Source: a bacterium
GTDB lineage: Bacteria; UBP15; UBA6099; JAJRTR01
Direction: 5' to 3'
DNA length: 64,000 nt
Assembly: GCA_024278215.1 (NCBI GenBank)
Contig: JAJRTR010000204.1
Coordinates: forward strand, 1-64,000
The notes under the pieces were generated by a model. The model was not told where the DNA came from. It searched no databases and saw nothing but the letters and a program-made list of their open reading frames with translations. Below, piece after piece: positions 50,020 to 58,201 of the stretch. The first letter of the stretch is position 1. Every line of letters starts with the position of its first letter. Both the position numbers and the translations under genes were made by a program.

Positions 50020-50985
50020 CTACTCATCCTCCGGACCGAGATAGAGGTAGCGCTCGAGCAGCCTGTCGTAACCTGTCCATCGCGAGTTTTGAACGTGGGT
50101 TGAAGAGTTCTCGATTATCTGTATGAAGCGTTTTGTCTGCGCGTCGAGATTTTCCAGGAAATGCAGAGCGCAGGCTTCGGCTGTTTTCGGTCTTTTGGGC
50201 GAGCCGGTAGCGCCTTCGCCGTGGTGGCTGACGACCATGTGGAGCAGTTCGTTAGCAAGTTCTTCAGGGAAATCGCTGATCGAGTTTATTTTTTCGAGTA
50301 CCATCTGCTGGCCCAGAACGATGTGGCCGAGCAGGCGCCCTTTGTCTGTGTAGTCGACTTTCCGGTCGAAACTCATCTCCACTGTCTTGCCGATGTCGTG
50401 AATGATAACGCCGGTGACAAGCATATCCCGGTCGAGTTGCGGATAGAGTTCGCAGAGAGTGAGCGCTATTTTCATGCAGTTTCGTGTGTGCTCGAGCAGG
50501 CCGCCGAGATAGGAGTGATGGACGGACTTGGCGGCGGGGCTTCGTTTGAATCCTTCGGCGAATTCTTCATCGAGAAAAAAACCTTCCAGAATCTTCCTGA
50601 GAAATGGATTCTGAATAGTCGGAATGGTGTCGAGGATGTCCTTGAAAAGCGCTTCGATATCGAGGTCGCTGACGGGGATGAAGTCCGACGGGTCATATTC
50701 GTTTTCGGTCTTGGTCCTGAGTTTTTCCACATTGATCTGGAGTTGCCCGTTGAAGACAACGACTCTGCCGTCGACATGTACTATGTCTCCGTCGGCCGCT
50801 TCCCGCCTGTACCGCTCGCCTTTGTCCCAGCACACACCTTTTATTTGTCCGGTTTTGTCCAGGAAAGTGAATATCGCATACATTCCCGGCTTGCTCTTGA
50901 ACTTGAAAAGATTGCCCTCCTCGATCTGAAGAAAACTCGACACATAGTCTCCCTCATGGAGGTCTTTGATCATTTGTTTTGCCAA
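50020..50985 (-). CDS. YhaM-like 3'-5' exoribonuclease (OB-fold plus HD domain)
   Basis: SVHHSYLGGLLEHTRNCMKIALTLCELYPQLDRDMLVTGVIIHDIGKTVEMSFD...GHIVLGQ...HMVVSHHGE. Confidence 0.9.
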   Translation of the reverse strand: MAKQMIKDLHEGDYVSSFLQIEEGNLFKFKSKPGMYAIFTFLDKTGQIKGVCWDKGERYRREAADGDIVHVDGRVVVFNGQLQINVEKLRTKTENEYDPSDFIPVSDLDIEALFKDILDTIPTIQNPFLRKILEGFFLDEEFAEGFKRSPAAKSVHHSYLGGLLEHTRNCMKIALTLCELYPQLDRDMLVTGVIIHDIGKTVEMSFDRKVDYTDKGRLLGHIVLGQQMVLEKINSISDFPEELANELLHMVVSHHGEGATGSPKRPKTAEACALHFLENLDAQTKRFIQIIENSSTHVQNSRWTGYDRLLERYLYLGPEDE

Positions 50986-51078
50986 TTGAAAATATCCTTT
51001 CCGGGATCCAGCAAAGTTTGCGGCATTTCGACCGCGTTATTTTTATCTTCACAGGGATTATATATCAAAACTCGTAAT

Positions 51079-51125
51079 GATCCAATTGTAAAATTATGAT
51101 TCGGCTGCGGTCGGCTGCAATTGTG
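51079..51125 (-). mobile_element. Family A truncated copy A6 (one end only)
   Basis: GATCCAATTGTAAAATTATGATTCGGCTGCGGTCGGCTGCAATTGTG resembles the start of A2; preceded by TAAT. Confidence 0.65.
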
Positions 51126-51238
51126 TGGGTGAAACGATATTCATCGTTCCGGGGCTCTGACCCGGAACGTATGGTCTGAACGCTCTGCATCACCATAGAA
51201 AACAACTTGCTTTCCAGGACAAAAAACGAAAAGTTTTC

Positions 51239-51264
51239 TAACCCGGATTTCTCACAAAGAAATC
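51239..51264. repeat. Family D short palindromic repeat, reverse orientation
   Basis: TAACCCGGATTTCTCACAAAGAAATC is the reverse complement of 1904 copy. Confidence 0.5.
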
Positions 51265-51300
51265 ATGGATTCCGGGGTTATGCGCCAGAATCGGGAAATG

Positions 51301-51329
51301 AAAAAAGCCCCACGGATTGAGGAGCTTTT
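51301..51329 (-). terminator. Putative terminator downstream of tRNA-Ile
   Basis: Minus strand AAAAGCTCCTCAATCCGTGGGGCTTTTTT. Confidence 0.6.
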
Positions 51330-51332
51330 GAG

Positions 51333-51406
51333 TGGGTGATCGCAGATTCGAACTGCGGACCTCATCCTTATCAGGGATGCGCTCTAACCGACTGAGCTAA
51401 TCACCC
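51333..51406 (-). tRNA. tRNA-Ile(GAT)
   Basis: Minus strand GGGTGATTAGCTCAGTCGGTTAGAGCGCATCCCTGATAAGGATGAGGTCCGCAGTTCGAATCTGCGATCACCCA; cloverleaf with GAT anticodon. Confidence 0.97.
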
Positions 51407-51658
51407 GCAACGGAGAAAGTGTAACAACAGCGGGTTTGTGTGTCAAGATTTACTCCCATGTTTTATGGTCGAGCGCATGTTGATACTGGTGTTGATTATT
51501 GTGTTTTGCGGCAGGGGGGGGTTATATAATCACGCGATTATTTCATAAATGTGTTGACTGTAACATGAAAAAAAGAAAAACAATTTTGACAATATATAAC
51601 AAATAAATAAAATACGTATTGCAGTAGTATTTACCTTATATGACCGGAGACTGGAAAA

Positions 51659-53176
51659 CTGCTGAAAAAAATACTGATAGTTATAGTTCTTGCGCCGCTG
51701 ATTATTGCCGGCGCGGCTTTGCGTGCAACGGCTCAGGCAGGCGGTGACAACGTGATACGGATAAACCTGGTTGTGAGCGATCAGAGGATACTCATTTATT
51801 CGGGTTCTGACCGGGGATTGCATACCGGACAGAAGTTGAAGGTGTTCAGGGGGCAACGCCAGATCGGGCTTATCGAGTTGACCGAGGTGCATTCGAGCTA
51901 TTCCGTGGCCCGGGTGGTGTCGAAGACTGAGGACTTGCAGGACATGGATGTGCTTGGCGCGCCCGCACCGGAGGCGACGGAGAAGGTTGCTGCCTCGAAG
52001 AGCGCGGCGACCGGCAAGACTGCGGTGGAGAAAAAAACTGCGGTGGCGAAAAAGGCTTCTTCGCGGAAGACTGATGCAAAAGCTGAGACTACGAAAAAAG
52101 AAACGAAAGAGAGTGCGGAAAAGAAAACAACTGAAAAGAAGAGCGGCAGGGCTTCGTCCCGGAGGTCGTCGCGCGGCAGCAGTAAGGCGGCTTCGGATGA
52201 CGACAAGAAATCGGACGCCGGGAAGAGTTCGAGTCGAAGTTCGAGAAGACGTAGCGCGAGCAAAAGCGGCAGCTCTGAGGATGCGTCAAGCGGCGACTCC
52301 GAAAAGAAAAGCACATCAAGCCGCAGCAGGGGCAGATCGAAGAGTTCTTCTTCCGCCGCCGATAAAAGTAGCGATAAGGATAAGGCAGGTGCAACCAAAA
52401 CTGAAAAGGCCGCAAAAGAGAAGTTGAAAGTGGTGAGTCCGCTGCTGTATAAGTTTCCGACCAGCATGGGCGGTACGGGACTCTGGACTGTACCGACAGC
52501 CGACATACTGGATAAGGGGCACTATGCCGCTTCTTATTACAGGGGTTGGTACAGTGCCGCCCGCAGCGGATATGTTTACGGCCCGGACACCTCGTCTTAC
52601 ATAGAGTCCATAGATTACGATGAAGATGTTTTTTCGATGACTTACGGGCTTGGCAACAGGCTTGAGGTGTATTTCGCGCTGACTAATGTGTCGATCACGA
52701 GCGTGAAGAAAACGACGAACATGACGCCCGCGTTCGATCGTTCGTCGAATTCAGACCTGGACGGAAATGCGATAGGTATCAAGTATAATCCCGGCAAGAA
52801 TTATGTTCTGAAAGAGACAACACATAAGAAGTGGGATTTCGCGCTGGGCGGAACGAGAGTGCAGATGGACAATGTGGACGGCAGTGAATTCTATGGAGTA
52901 GTTTCGCTGCCGCTCAAGAAGTTCAACATGCACGCCGGTTTATTCTACTACAATCTCGAAGGCATGAGCGGTAAGAACTTCGGGACGATGATGGGAGTTG
53001 AATTTCCGCTTCGTTCGGACCTTTCGCTGATCGGCGAAGGGAAGCTTTTCCAGTCCAACTACACATGGAACGCCGCGCTTCGTTATATCTACCAGGAGAG
53101 GGGCGCGTTGCTCCTGGGTATTTCTGATACAGACGACACGCAGGTGAAACAGGTTGGTCTGTCATATTCATATTAG
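51659..53176 (+). CDS. Exported outer-membrane barrel-like protein with long Ser/Lys/Arg low-complexity linker; apparent CTG start
   Basis: In-frame LLKKILIVIVLAPLIIAGAALRATAQA upstream of track start 51719 (TTG); low-complexity region ~51990-52430; barrel-like C-terminus (LGISDTDDTQVKQVGLSYSY). Confidence 0.7.
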   Translation: MLKKILIVIVLAPLIIAGAALRATAQAGGDNVIRINLVVSDQRILIYSGSDRGLHTGQKLKVFRGQRQIGLIELTEVHSSYSVARVVSKTEDLQDMDVLGAPAPEATEKVAASKSAATGKTAVEKKTAVAKKASSRKTDAKAETTKKETKESAEKKTTEKKSGRASSRRSSRGSSKAASDDDKKSDAGKSSSRSSRRRSASKSGSSEDASSGDSEKKSTSSRSRGRSKSSSSAADKSSDKDKAGATKTEKAAKEKLKVVSPLLYKFPTSMGGTGLWTVPTADILDKGHYAASYYRGWYSAARSGYVYGPDTSSYIESIDYDEDVFSMTYGLGNRLEVYFALTNVSITSVKKTTNMTPAFDRSSNSDLDGNAIGIKYNPGKNYVLKETTHKKWDFALGGTRVQMDNVDGSEFYGVVSLPLKKFNMHAGLFYYNLEGMSGKNFGTMMGVEFPLRSDLSLIGEGKLFQSNYTWNAALRYIYQERGALLLGISDTDDTQVKQVGLSYSY

Positions 53177-53177
53177 T

Positions 53178-53355
53178 GAGCCAATTGCAAAATTATGTTC
53201 TTAGCGAGGTCGAGCGAAATTGTTCGGAGCAAGGCGGAGATGTAAAATCCTCGCAGGCGAACTTGTAGAGTACGTCGAGGACGATTTTGTGCCGACAACG
53301 CAGCTATGGACAATAGCAGCCGACCGCAGCCGAATCAGAATTTTGCAATTGGCTC
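53178..53355 (+). mobile_element. Family A MITE-like element, copy A4
   Basis: GAGCCAATTGCAAAATTATG...CAGAATTTTGCAATTGGCTC; flanks TAGT/TAGA, starting 1 bp after the TAG stop of the upstream CDS. Confidence 0.85.
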
Positions 53356-53379
53356 TAGAGAAGATACTGGTGAACATTT

Positions 53380-53787
53380 ATGCCTGATAGAAAGATAAGA
53401 GTAATAATAGCGAAACCGGGTCTCGATGGTCACGACCGGGGCGCGAAAGTAGTGGCGCGTGCGTTGCGTGACGGCGGGATGGAAGTGATCTACCTGGGTC
53501 TACAGCAGACACCCGCGGATATAGTTAATGCGGCGATTCAGGAAGATGCGGATGTCATCGGGCTAAGCTCGCTCGCCGGTGCGCACATGACACATTTCAA
53601 ACGTGTCCTTCAGTTGCTTAAAGACAACGATGCTGAAGATATTCTTACGGTCGGCGGCGGGATAATACCTGAAGAAGACAAGAAGGCGCTGCTCGACATG
53701 GGTGTCGCCGCGCTTTTCGATCCCGGCGCTCACACCGACGAGATTATCAGGACAATCGAGCAGCTTGTCAAACAGCCTGTAGTTTAG
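53380..53787 (+). CDS. Stand-alone B12-binding domain / methylmalonyl-CoA mutase small subunit
   Basis: RVIIAKPGLDGHDRGAKVVARALRDGGMEVIYLGLQQTPADIVNAAIQEDADVIGLSSLAGAH (DxHxxG motif). Confidence 0.95.
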   Translation: MPDRKIRVIIAKPGLDGHDRGAKVVARALRDGGMEVIYLGLQQTPADIVNAAIQEDADVIGLSSLAGAHMTHFKRVLQLLKDNDAEDILTVGGGIIPEEDKKALLDMGVAALFDPGAHTDEIIRTIEQLVKQPVV

Positions 53788-53929
53788 GTTCGTCCGGAAA
53801 TATTCCGGACAAACATTGTGCAGAAAATCCTCTTTACTATAGATCGGTCCTGTTTGTTCACACTGTATACCTGCCTGAAGGAGAAAATCCAATAAGCATG
53901 ATTCAAGTTATTTGGAAGCGGGGAAAAAT

Positions 53930-54988
53930 ATGGGGAAAAAAGAAATACGAAAAAAGATAGATGCAATAGATTCGCGGATACTCGAGCTGCTCAACGAGCG
54001 TGCCGGTCTGGCACTTCAGACCAGTAAGTTCAAGAAGCATTTTTACGATCCGGTGCGCGAGCGGCAGATTTTCGAGCGTCTGTGGGAGATGAACAAGGGG
54101 CCGCTCGAAGATGACCACATTGCAAACATATACAGGGAAGTGTTGTCTGCCTGCCGCGGACTCCAGAGGCCACTCAAGGTTGCATTTCTGGGGCCGAAAG
54201 CGACGTTTTCACACGCCGCCGCAAAAAGTCGTTTCGGCGCGTCCATCGAGGAACATCCCTGTGCGGACATCGGACTGGTTTTTGATGAAGTCGAGAAGGA
54301 CCGCGCCATCTACGGCGTCGTGCCGTTCGAGAACTCGAGCGAGGGCATTATCAACTACACGCTCGACCGCTTTGCCGTCACGCCGGTGAGTATATGCGGC
54401 GAGATTTACAGCGAGATCGTTATGAACCTGATCTCGAAGCAGGAAGACATATCGAAGATAAAGAAAATATACACGCATCCCAAGGCAATCGAGCAGTGTT
54501 CCGAGTGGCTGCGTCGGAACGCTTCGGACAAAGAGGTTATCCAAGTGGCGAGCACCGGGCTTGCCGCCCAGAGGGCAGCGCGCAGCAGGTCAGCCGCCGC
54601 CATTGCCGGAAAACTCGCGGCGGAAATATACAGCTTGAAAATCATCGAATCGCACATCGAGGACAGCCGCGACAATGTCACACGTTTCATGATCATCGGC
54701 AAGCAGAAAATGCCGAAAACGGGCAATGATAAAACATCCGTGCTTTTCTCCGTCCGCCACGAACCGGGCACCCTCTACCGGGCGCTCAATTCGTTCGAGA
54801 AGTACAACATCAATCTGACAATGATGCAGGCGCGTCCTTCGCGGAAAGGGCAGTGGGAGTATATCTTCTTTGTCGATCTGATGGGGCACAAGTCGGACGA
54901 AGAGGTCAAGAGCGCGCTGGCCGAAATGAAAAAGGAAACCATCATCCTTAAAACCTGCGGTTCCTATCCCGCTTCCGATCAACAGTGA
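53930..54988 (+). CDS. pheA: Bifunctional chorismate mutase/prephenate dehydratase
   Basis: MGKKEIRKKIDAIDSRILELLNERAGLALQTSKFKK...FLGPKATFSHAAAKSRFG...VVPFENSSEGIINYTLDRF...SRDNVTRFMIIG. Confidence 0.94.
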   Translation: MGKKEIRKKIDAIDSRILELLNERAGLALQTSKFKKHFYDPVRERQIFERLWEMNKGPLEDDHIANIYREVLSACRGLQRPLKVAFLGPKATFSHAAAKSRFGASIEEHPCADIGLVFDEVEKDRAIYGVVPFENSSEGIINYTLDRFAVTPVSICGEIYSEIVMNLISKQEDISKIKKIYTHPKAIEQCSEWLRRNASDKEVIQVASTGLAAQRAARSRSAAAIAGKLAAEIYSLKIIESHIEDSRDNVTRFMIIGKQKMPKTGNDKTSVLFSVRHEPGTLYRALNSFEKYNINLTMMQARPSRKGQWEYIFFVDLMGHKSDEEVKSALAEMKKETIILKTCGSYPASDQQ

Positions 54989-54994
54989 CGGGTT

Positions 54995-56704
54995 TTATTC
55001 AGTTGATTTCAACTTATAAATCTTTATCTCCGGGCCGGGGCGGGCCGGGGTTTCGGGTATGAGCTTGATGAGCGCGGCTTCGGCGTCGAGGTCGTCGTAG
55101 AAGCGGACTGCGGCGGGGTAGTATTCGCGTGCGGCGCAGTAGCGGTCATATATCGCACTGGATGCAACAAGGTATTCATATCCTTCTTTCCTGTACATTT
55201 CCATTTTGTAGGCCGACAGTGAGTATGTGTTGAAGACATAGTATTTCTTCTCGATTTTTTTCAGGGCCATCAAGTGAAATTTCTTTTGTGACGATGCTTC
55301 CGCTTCAGGCGTTTTGCGGTTTTTGTATGCGTAGAAGGGTACAGCTTCCTCGACATAGTATTTTTCGTAGCGCGCGGCGCGGCCTGTGTCGGTAAGCGAT
55401 GCCGCGGTGGGGTGCAGTTGCGGGCCACCCATCTCGATGGCGATGCGCGCGCCGGGCGGTATATTTTTTTCTATCCATTCGCGAGCGATCGTTCTTGTGT
55501 TGGTCTTTCTGATAAAGGCGTCGTATTTTATAGTTGCTGTTGCGGGAACAATTGTCAGGATGATTGCGACGGCGGCGACAACGGCGGCGCGGCGCGGCGC
55601 GGGTATTCTTAAGCGCTCCGGAAATTCCGCTACGATCCTGCCCGAGAGTATGCAAAGCGCCGGGATGATAATAACCATGTAGCGCTCGAATACCTGCGCG
55701 GACATGAATCCGTGGATGATGTAAAAGACGGCAATGTATGTGAGCAGCATCCAGTCCGCGCCGCGACGCTTTGCGGCGGCGAACGCTATAGCGCATAATG
55801 ACACGAGCAGCAGAGGGAGTCCGAGGCCGTCGCGAAGGTAGACCGCCGGGATTTGCCACCACATTTTCGACAGTACTTCCATACCGAGCCAGCCGTGTTC
55901 GAGCAGGCTGCGTTGTATGTTTATGTCCTGTGCGAAGGTTCTGAAATCGAGTATGGTGTACGGCGCACACAGGAAGAAGGCGGCGGCGGAGGCGAGGCTC
56001 ATGAGAATAAGATTTACATTTATATGTTTAAGAGGATTCGCCGCGTGCCTGTCGGTGAACATGTGTGACGAGTGCGAAACGATAAGCGCGGGGACGACAA
56101 CGAAGGCTGTGTATTTTGTGGCTATCGCTGCGCCTGCGGCGAGTCCGGCGAGGACGTAGTTTCTTTTTGTCGACGTGGCACCCGGTCCCGGCGCGAGAAA
56201 CATTGCCAGCATTATCCAGAAAGTAACGGGCACGTCGGTTGTAGCGAAGTGGGAATGAACGCAGTGGAGATGCGCGAACGCGAGAAGCATAGCGGCGGCG
56301 AGACCGGCGCGTTTCCCGTAATACTTTTTTCCAATCGCGTACGCAAGCCAGACAGTTGCGACGCCCATGCAGGCCGAGAGAGTGCGGGCGATGAGGTAGA
56401 GAGGTGTGGGGTCGATGAAGTACATTGTGCCGAAGGCTGCCGCGCTGTGAAAGATGCCTGTGAAGCTGCCGACTACGAAATATGCGCCGAACAGAATGAA
56501 GACGAGATACATCTGGAGTGCGGGGTAGAAAAAGAAGTGCGGGTTGAGATCGCCTTTGCCGAAACGGACTGCACGGGCAACGATGTGGACTTCGTCGATA
56601 TTGAGTTGATCGGGGAGACCGGATCCGTTGCCGTAGAGCCTGACGGCCAGGGCGGCGACAAGTATCGTTGCGAGTATCAACCTGTCTTTAGTGCTGGTGG
56701 TCAT
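54995..56704 (-). CDS. GT39-like membrane glycosyltransferase
   Basis: AALAVRLYGNGSGLPDQLNIDEVHIVARAVRFGKGDLNPHFFFYPALQMYLVF plus many TM segments. Confidence 0.8.
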   Translation of the reverse strand: MTTSTKDRLILATILVAALAVRLYGNGSGLPDQLNIDEVHIVARAVRFGKGDLNPHFFFYPALQMYLVFILFGAYFVVGSFTGIFHSAAAFGTMYFIDPTPLYLIARTLSACMGVATVWLAYAIGKKYYGKRAGLAAAMLLAFAHLHCVHSHFATTDVPVTFWIMLAMFLAPGPGATSTKRNYVLAGLAAGAAIATKYTAFVVVPALIVSHSSHMFTDRHAANPLKHINVNLILMSLASAAAFFLCAPYTILDFRTFAQDINIQRSLLEHGWLGMEVLSKMWWQIPAVYLRDGLGLPLLLVSLCAIAFAAAKRRGADWMLLTYIAVFYIIHGFMSAQVFERYMVIIIPALCILSGRIVAEFPERLRIPAPRRAAVVAAVAIILTIVPATATIKYDAFIRKTNTRTIAREWIEKNIPPGARIAIEMGGPQLHPTAASLTDTGRAARYEKYYVEEAVPFYAYKNRKTPEAEASSQKKFHLMALKKIEKKYYVFNTYSLSAYKMEMYRKEGYEYLVASSAIYDRYCAAREYYPAAVRFYDDLDAEAALIKLIPETPARPGPEIKIYKLKSTE

Positions 56705-56781
56705 CAGGAAATCCGCCGCAGTTCGGTGCGATGTATTTGTTGTGAAACCGTCAGGTAACGATAGTGAATAAGGTGATATGT

Positions 56782-57399
56782 TTACCAGTGCCAGCCCAGT
56801 GAGCGGTTACGTTTCCTGAAAGTAATGTATATTGCTCCGGCGGCTGCGGCTTTCAATATTGCTCCGGGGATGAAGGGGACGAGGCCCATCATGACAACTT
56901 CGCGAATGCCTGTGCCGGTGACGAGTTTGAGGTGTAGACAGCCGAAGAAAAAGATTACGGCAAGTCCCGCGACAAGTGCTGAAGTTATTCTGAGAATGTT
57001 TTCCTTCTGAGAATCGTTGTTTCCGATTATGTAACCTATGACGGGCTGTGCGGCGAGAAAGCCGACGATGTATCCGCCTGTGGGGCCGGTGAGATGCGCT
57101 ATGCCCACGCCCATGAGCGTGAACATGGGCATGCCCGCAATACCAAGCACGATATATGCCGCCTGTGACACTGTTCCGTAGCGAGGACCAAGCAGCAGCG
57201 CGCCGAGCAGGACGAAAAACACTTGCATTGTGAAGGGCACAGGTGTGAAGGGGAGAGGAATCCTGATAAACGCGCCTATGGCTGTGAGAAATGTGAATGC
57301 CGCTATTCCAAGCATCACACTTATCTGTTTACTTATCAGAATATCCCTGTTGGGAACTGAAGTTGCAATTTGTGGTCCTTGTATTCTCATGTCTTTCAC
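56782..57399 (-). CDS. bioY: Biotin transporter BioY
   Basis: IPLPFTPVPFTMQVFFVLLGALLLGPRYGTVSQAAYIVLGIAGMPMFT...GPTGGYIVGFLAAQPVIGYI. Confidence 0.94.
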   Translation of the reverse strand: MKDMRIQGPQIATSVPNRDILISKQISVMLGIAAFTFLTAIGAFIRIPLPFTPVPFTMQVFFVLLGALLLGPRYGTVSQAAYIVLGIAGMPMFTLMGVGIAHLTGPTGGYIVGFLAAQPVIGYIIGNNDSQKENILRITSALVAGLAVIFFFGCLHLKLVTGTGIREVVMMGLVPFIPGAILKAAAAGAIYITFRKRNRSLGWHW

Positions 57400-58190
57400 C
57401 TTATCAGAGTGGTTTCTTCAAACTCGACTGATTCTGTCGATCCGTTGTCATTGTGAACGATGAGCCGCCCGCGGTTGTCGATGTCGACAGGAACAACCTT
57501 TCGCTTGTTGCCGTCCGGCGATTGCAGAATTACATTGCGCCCGAACAGCACAGCCCTTTTTCTCCATTCCGCAATGATGTTATCTAATGAACCGGATTTG
57601 AATTCAGCGATTCTATTATCTATCATAATCGTGATTATTTCAAGCATTTTTTCAATCGGCCAGTTATTGCCGGACAGTGATTTTACAGAAGTGGAATGCT
57701 CCTGTATTTCCGCAGGCAACTGCTCCGGCGAGTTGTTCACGTTGATCCCGATGCCGATTGCCACGAACGGAATACTATTTTCGACAGATGTCGCCTCGCA
57801 CAATATTCCGGCGATTTTTTTCATATCGACGAGCACGTCGTTCGGCCAGCTGAGACCAATGGAATCGGGCGGCAGTCCGAGTTCCACGAAAACCTTTTCG
57901 AGCGCGTCCGCCGCAGCAACACCTGCTGCAATGGACAGAGCGGGAAGACGCGCGATGTCTTTTGCGCCGGGTCGCACAAGCACACTCATCCACAGGCCGC
58001 CGCATGGCGAGTGCCACACGCGGCCCCGGCGGCCACGCCCCGCACGTTGCTCGGCGGCGACGGCTATGGTTCCGTCCGGCGCACCGGCAAGCCCCAGCCT
58101 TCGGATCTCGTCGTTTGTGGATTCCACCACGCCGAACCGGTGGATTCTTTTTGTTTCAGGCATATCCGGTATTCCGAATAATGGTTTCAA
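57396..58190 (-). CDS. birA: Biotin--[acetyl-CoA-carboxylase] ligase
   Basis: GVVESTNDEIRRLGLAGAPDGTIAVAAEQRAGRGRRGRVWHSPCGGLWMSVLVRP...LSWPNDVLVDMKKIAGILCE. Confidence 0.93.
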   Translation of the reverse strand: MKPLFGIPDMPETKRIHRFGVVESTNDEIRRLGLAGAPDGTIAVAAEQRAGRGRRGRVWHSPCGGLWMSVLVRPGAKDIARLPALSIAAGVAAADALEKVFVELGLPPDSIGLSWPNDVLVDMKKIAGILCEATSVENSIPFVAIGIGINVNNSPEQLPAEIQEHSTSVKSLSGNNWPIEKMLEIITIMIDNRIAEFKSGSLDNIIAEWRKRAVLFGRNVILQSPDGNKRKVVPVDIDNRGRLIVHNDNGSTESVEFEETTLIR

Positions 58191-58201
58191 TTACTTGGTG
58201 C

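Noticed and set aside
51514-51521. G8 homopolymer ~140 bp upstream of the 51659 gene as a phase-variation tract
   Set aside because: Single short tract outside an ORF or clear promoter spacer; insufficient evidence.
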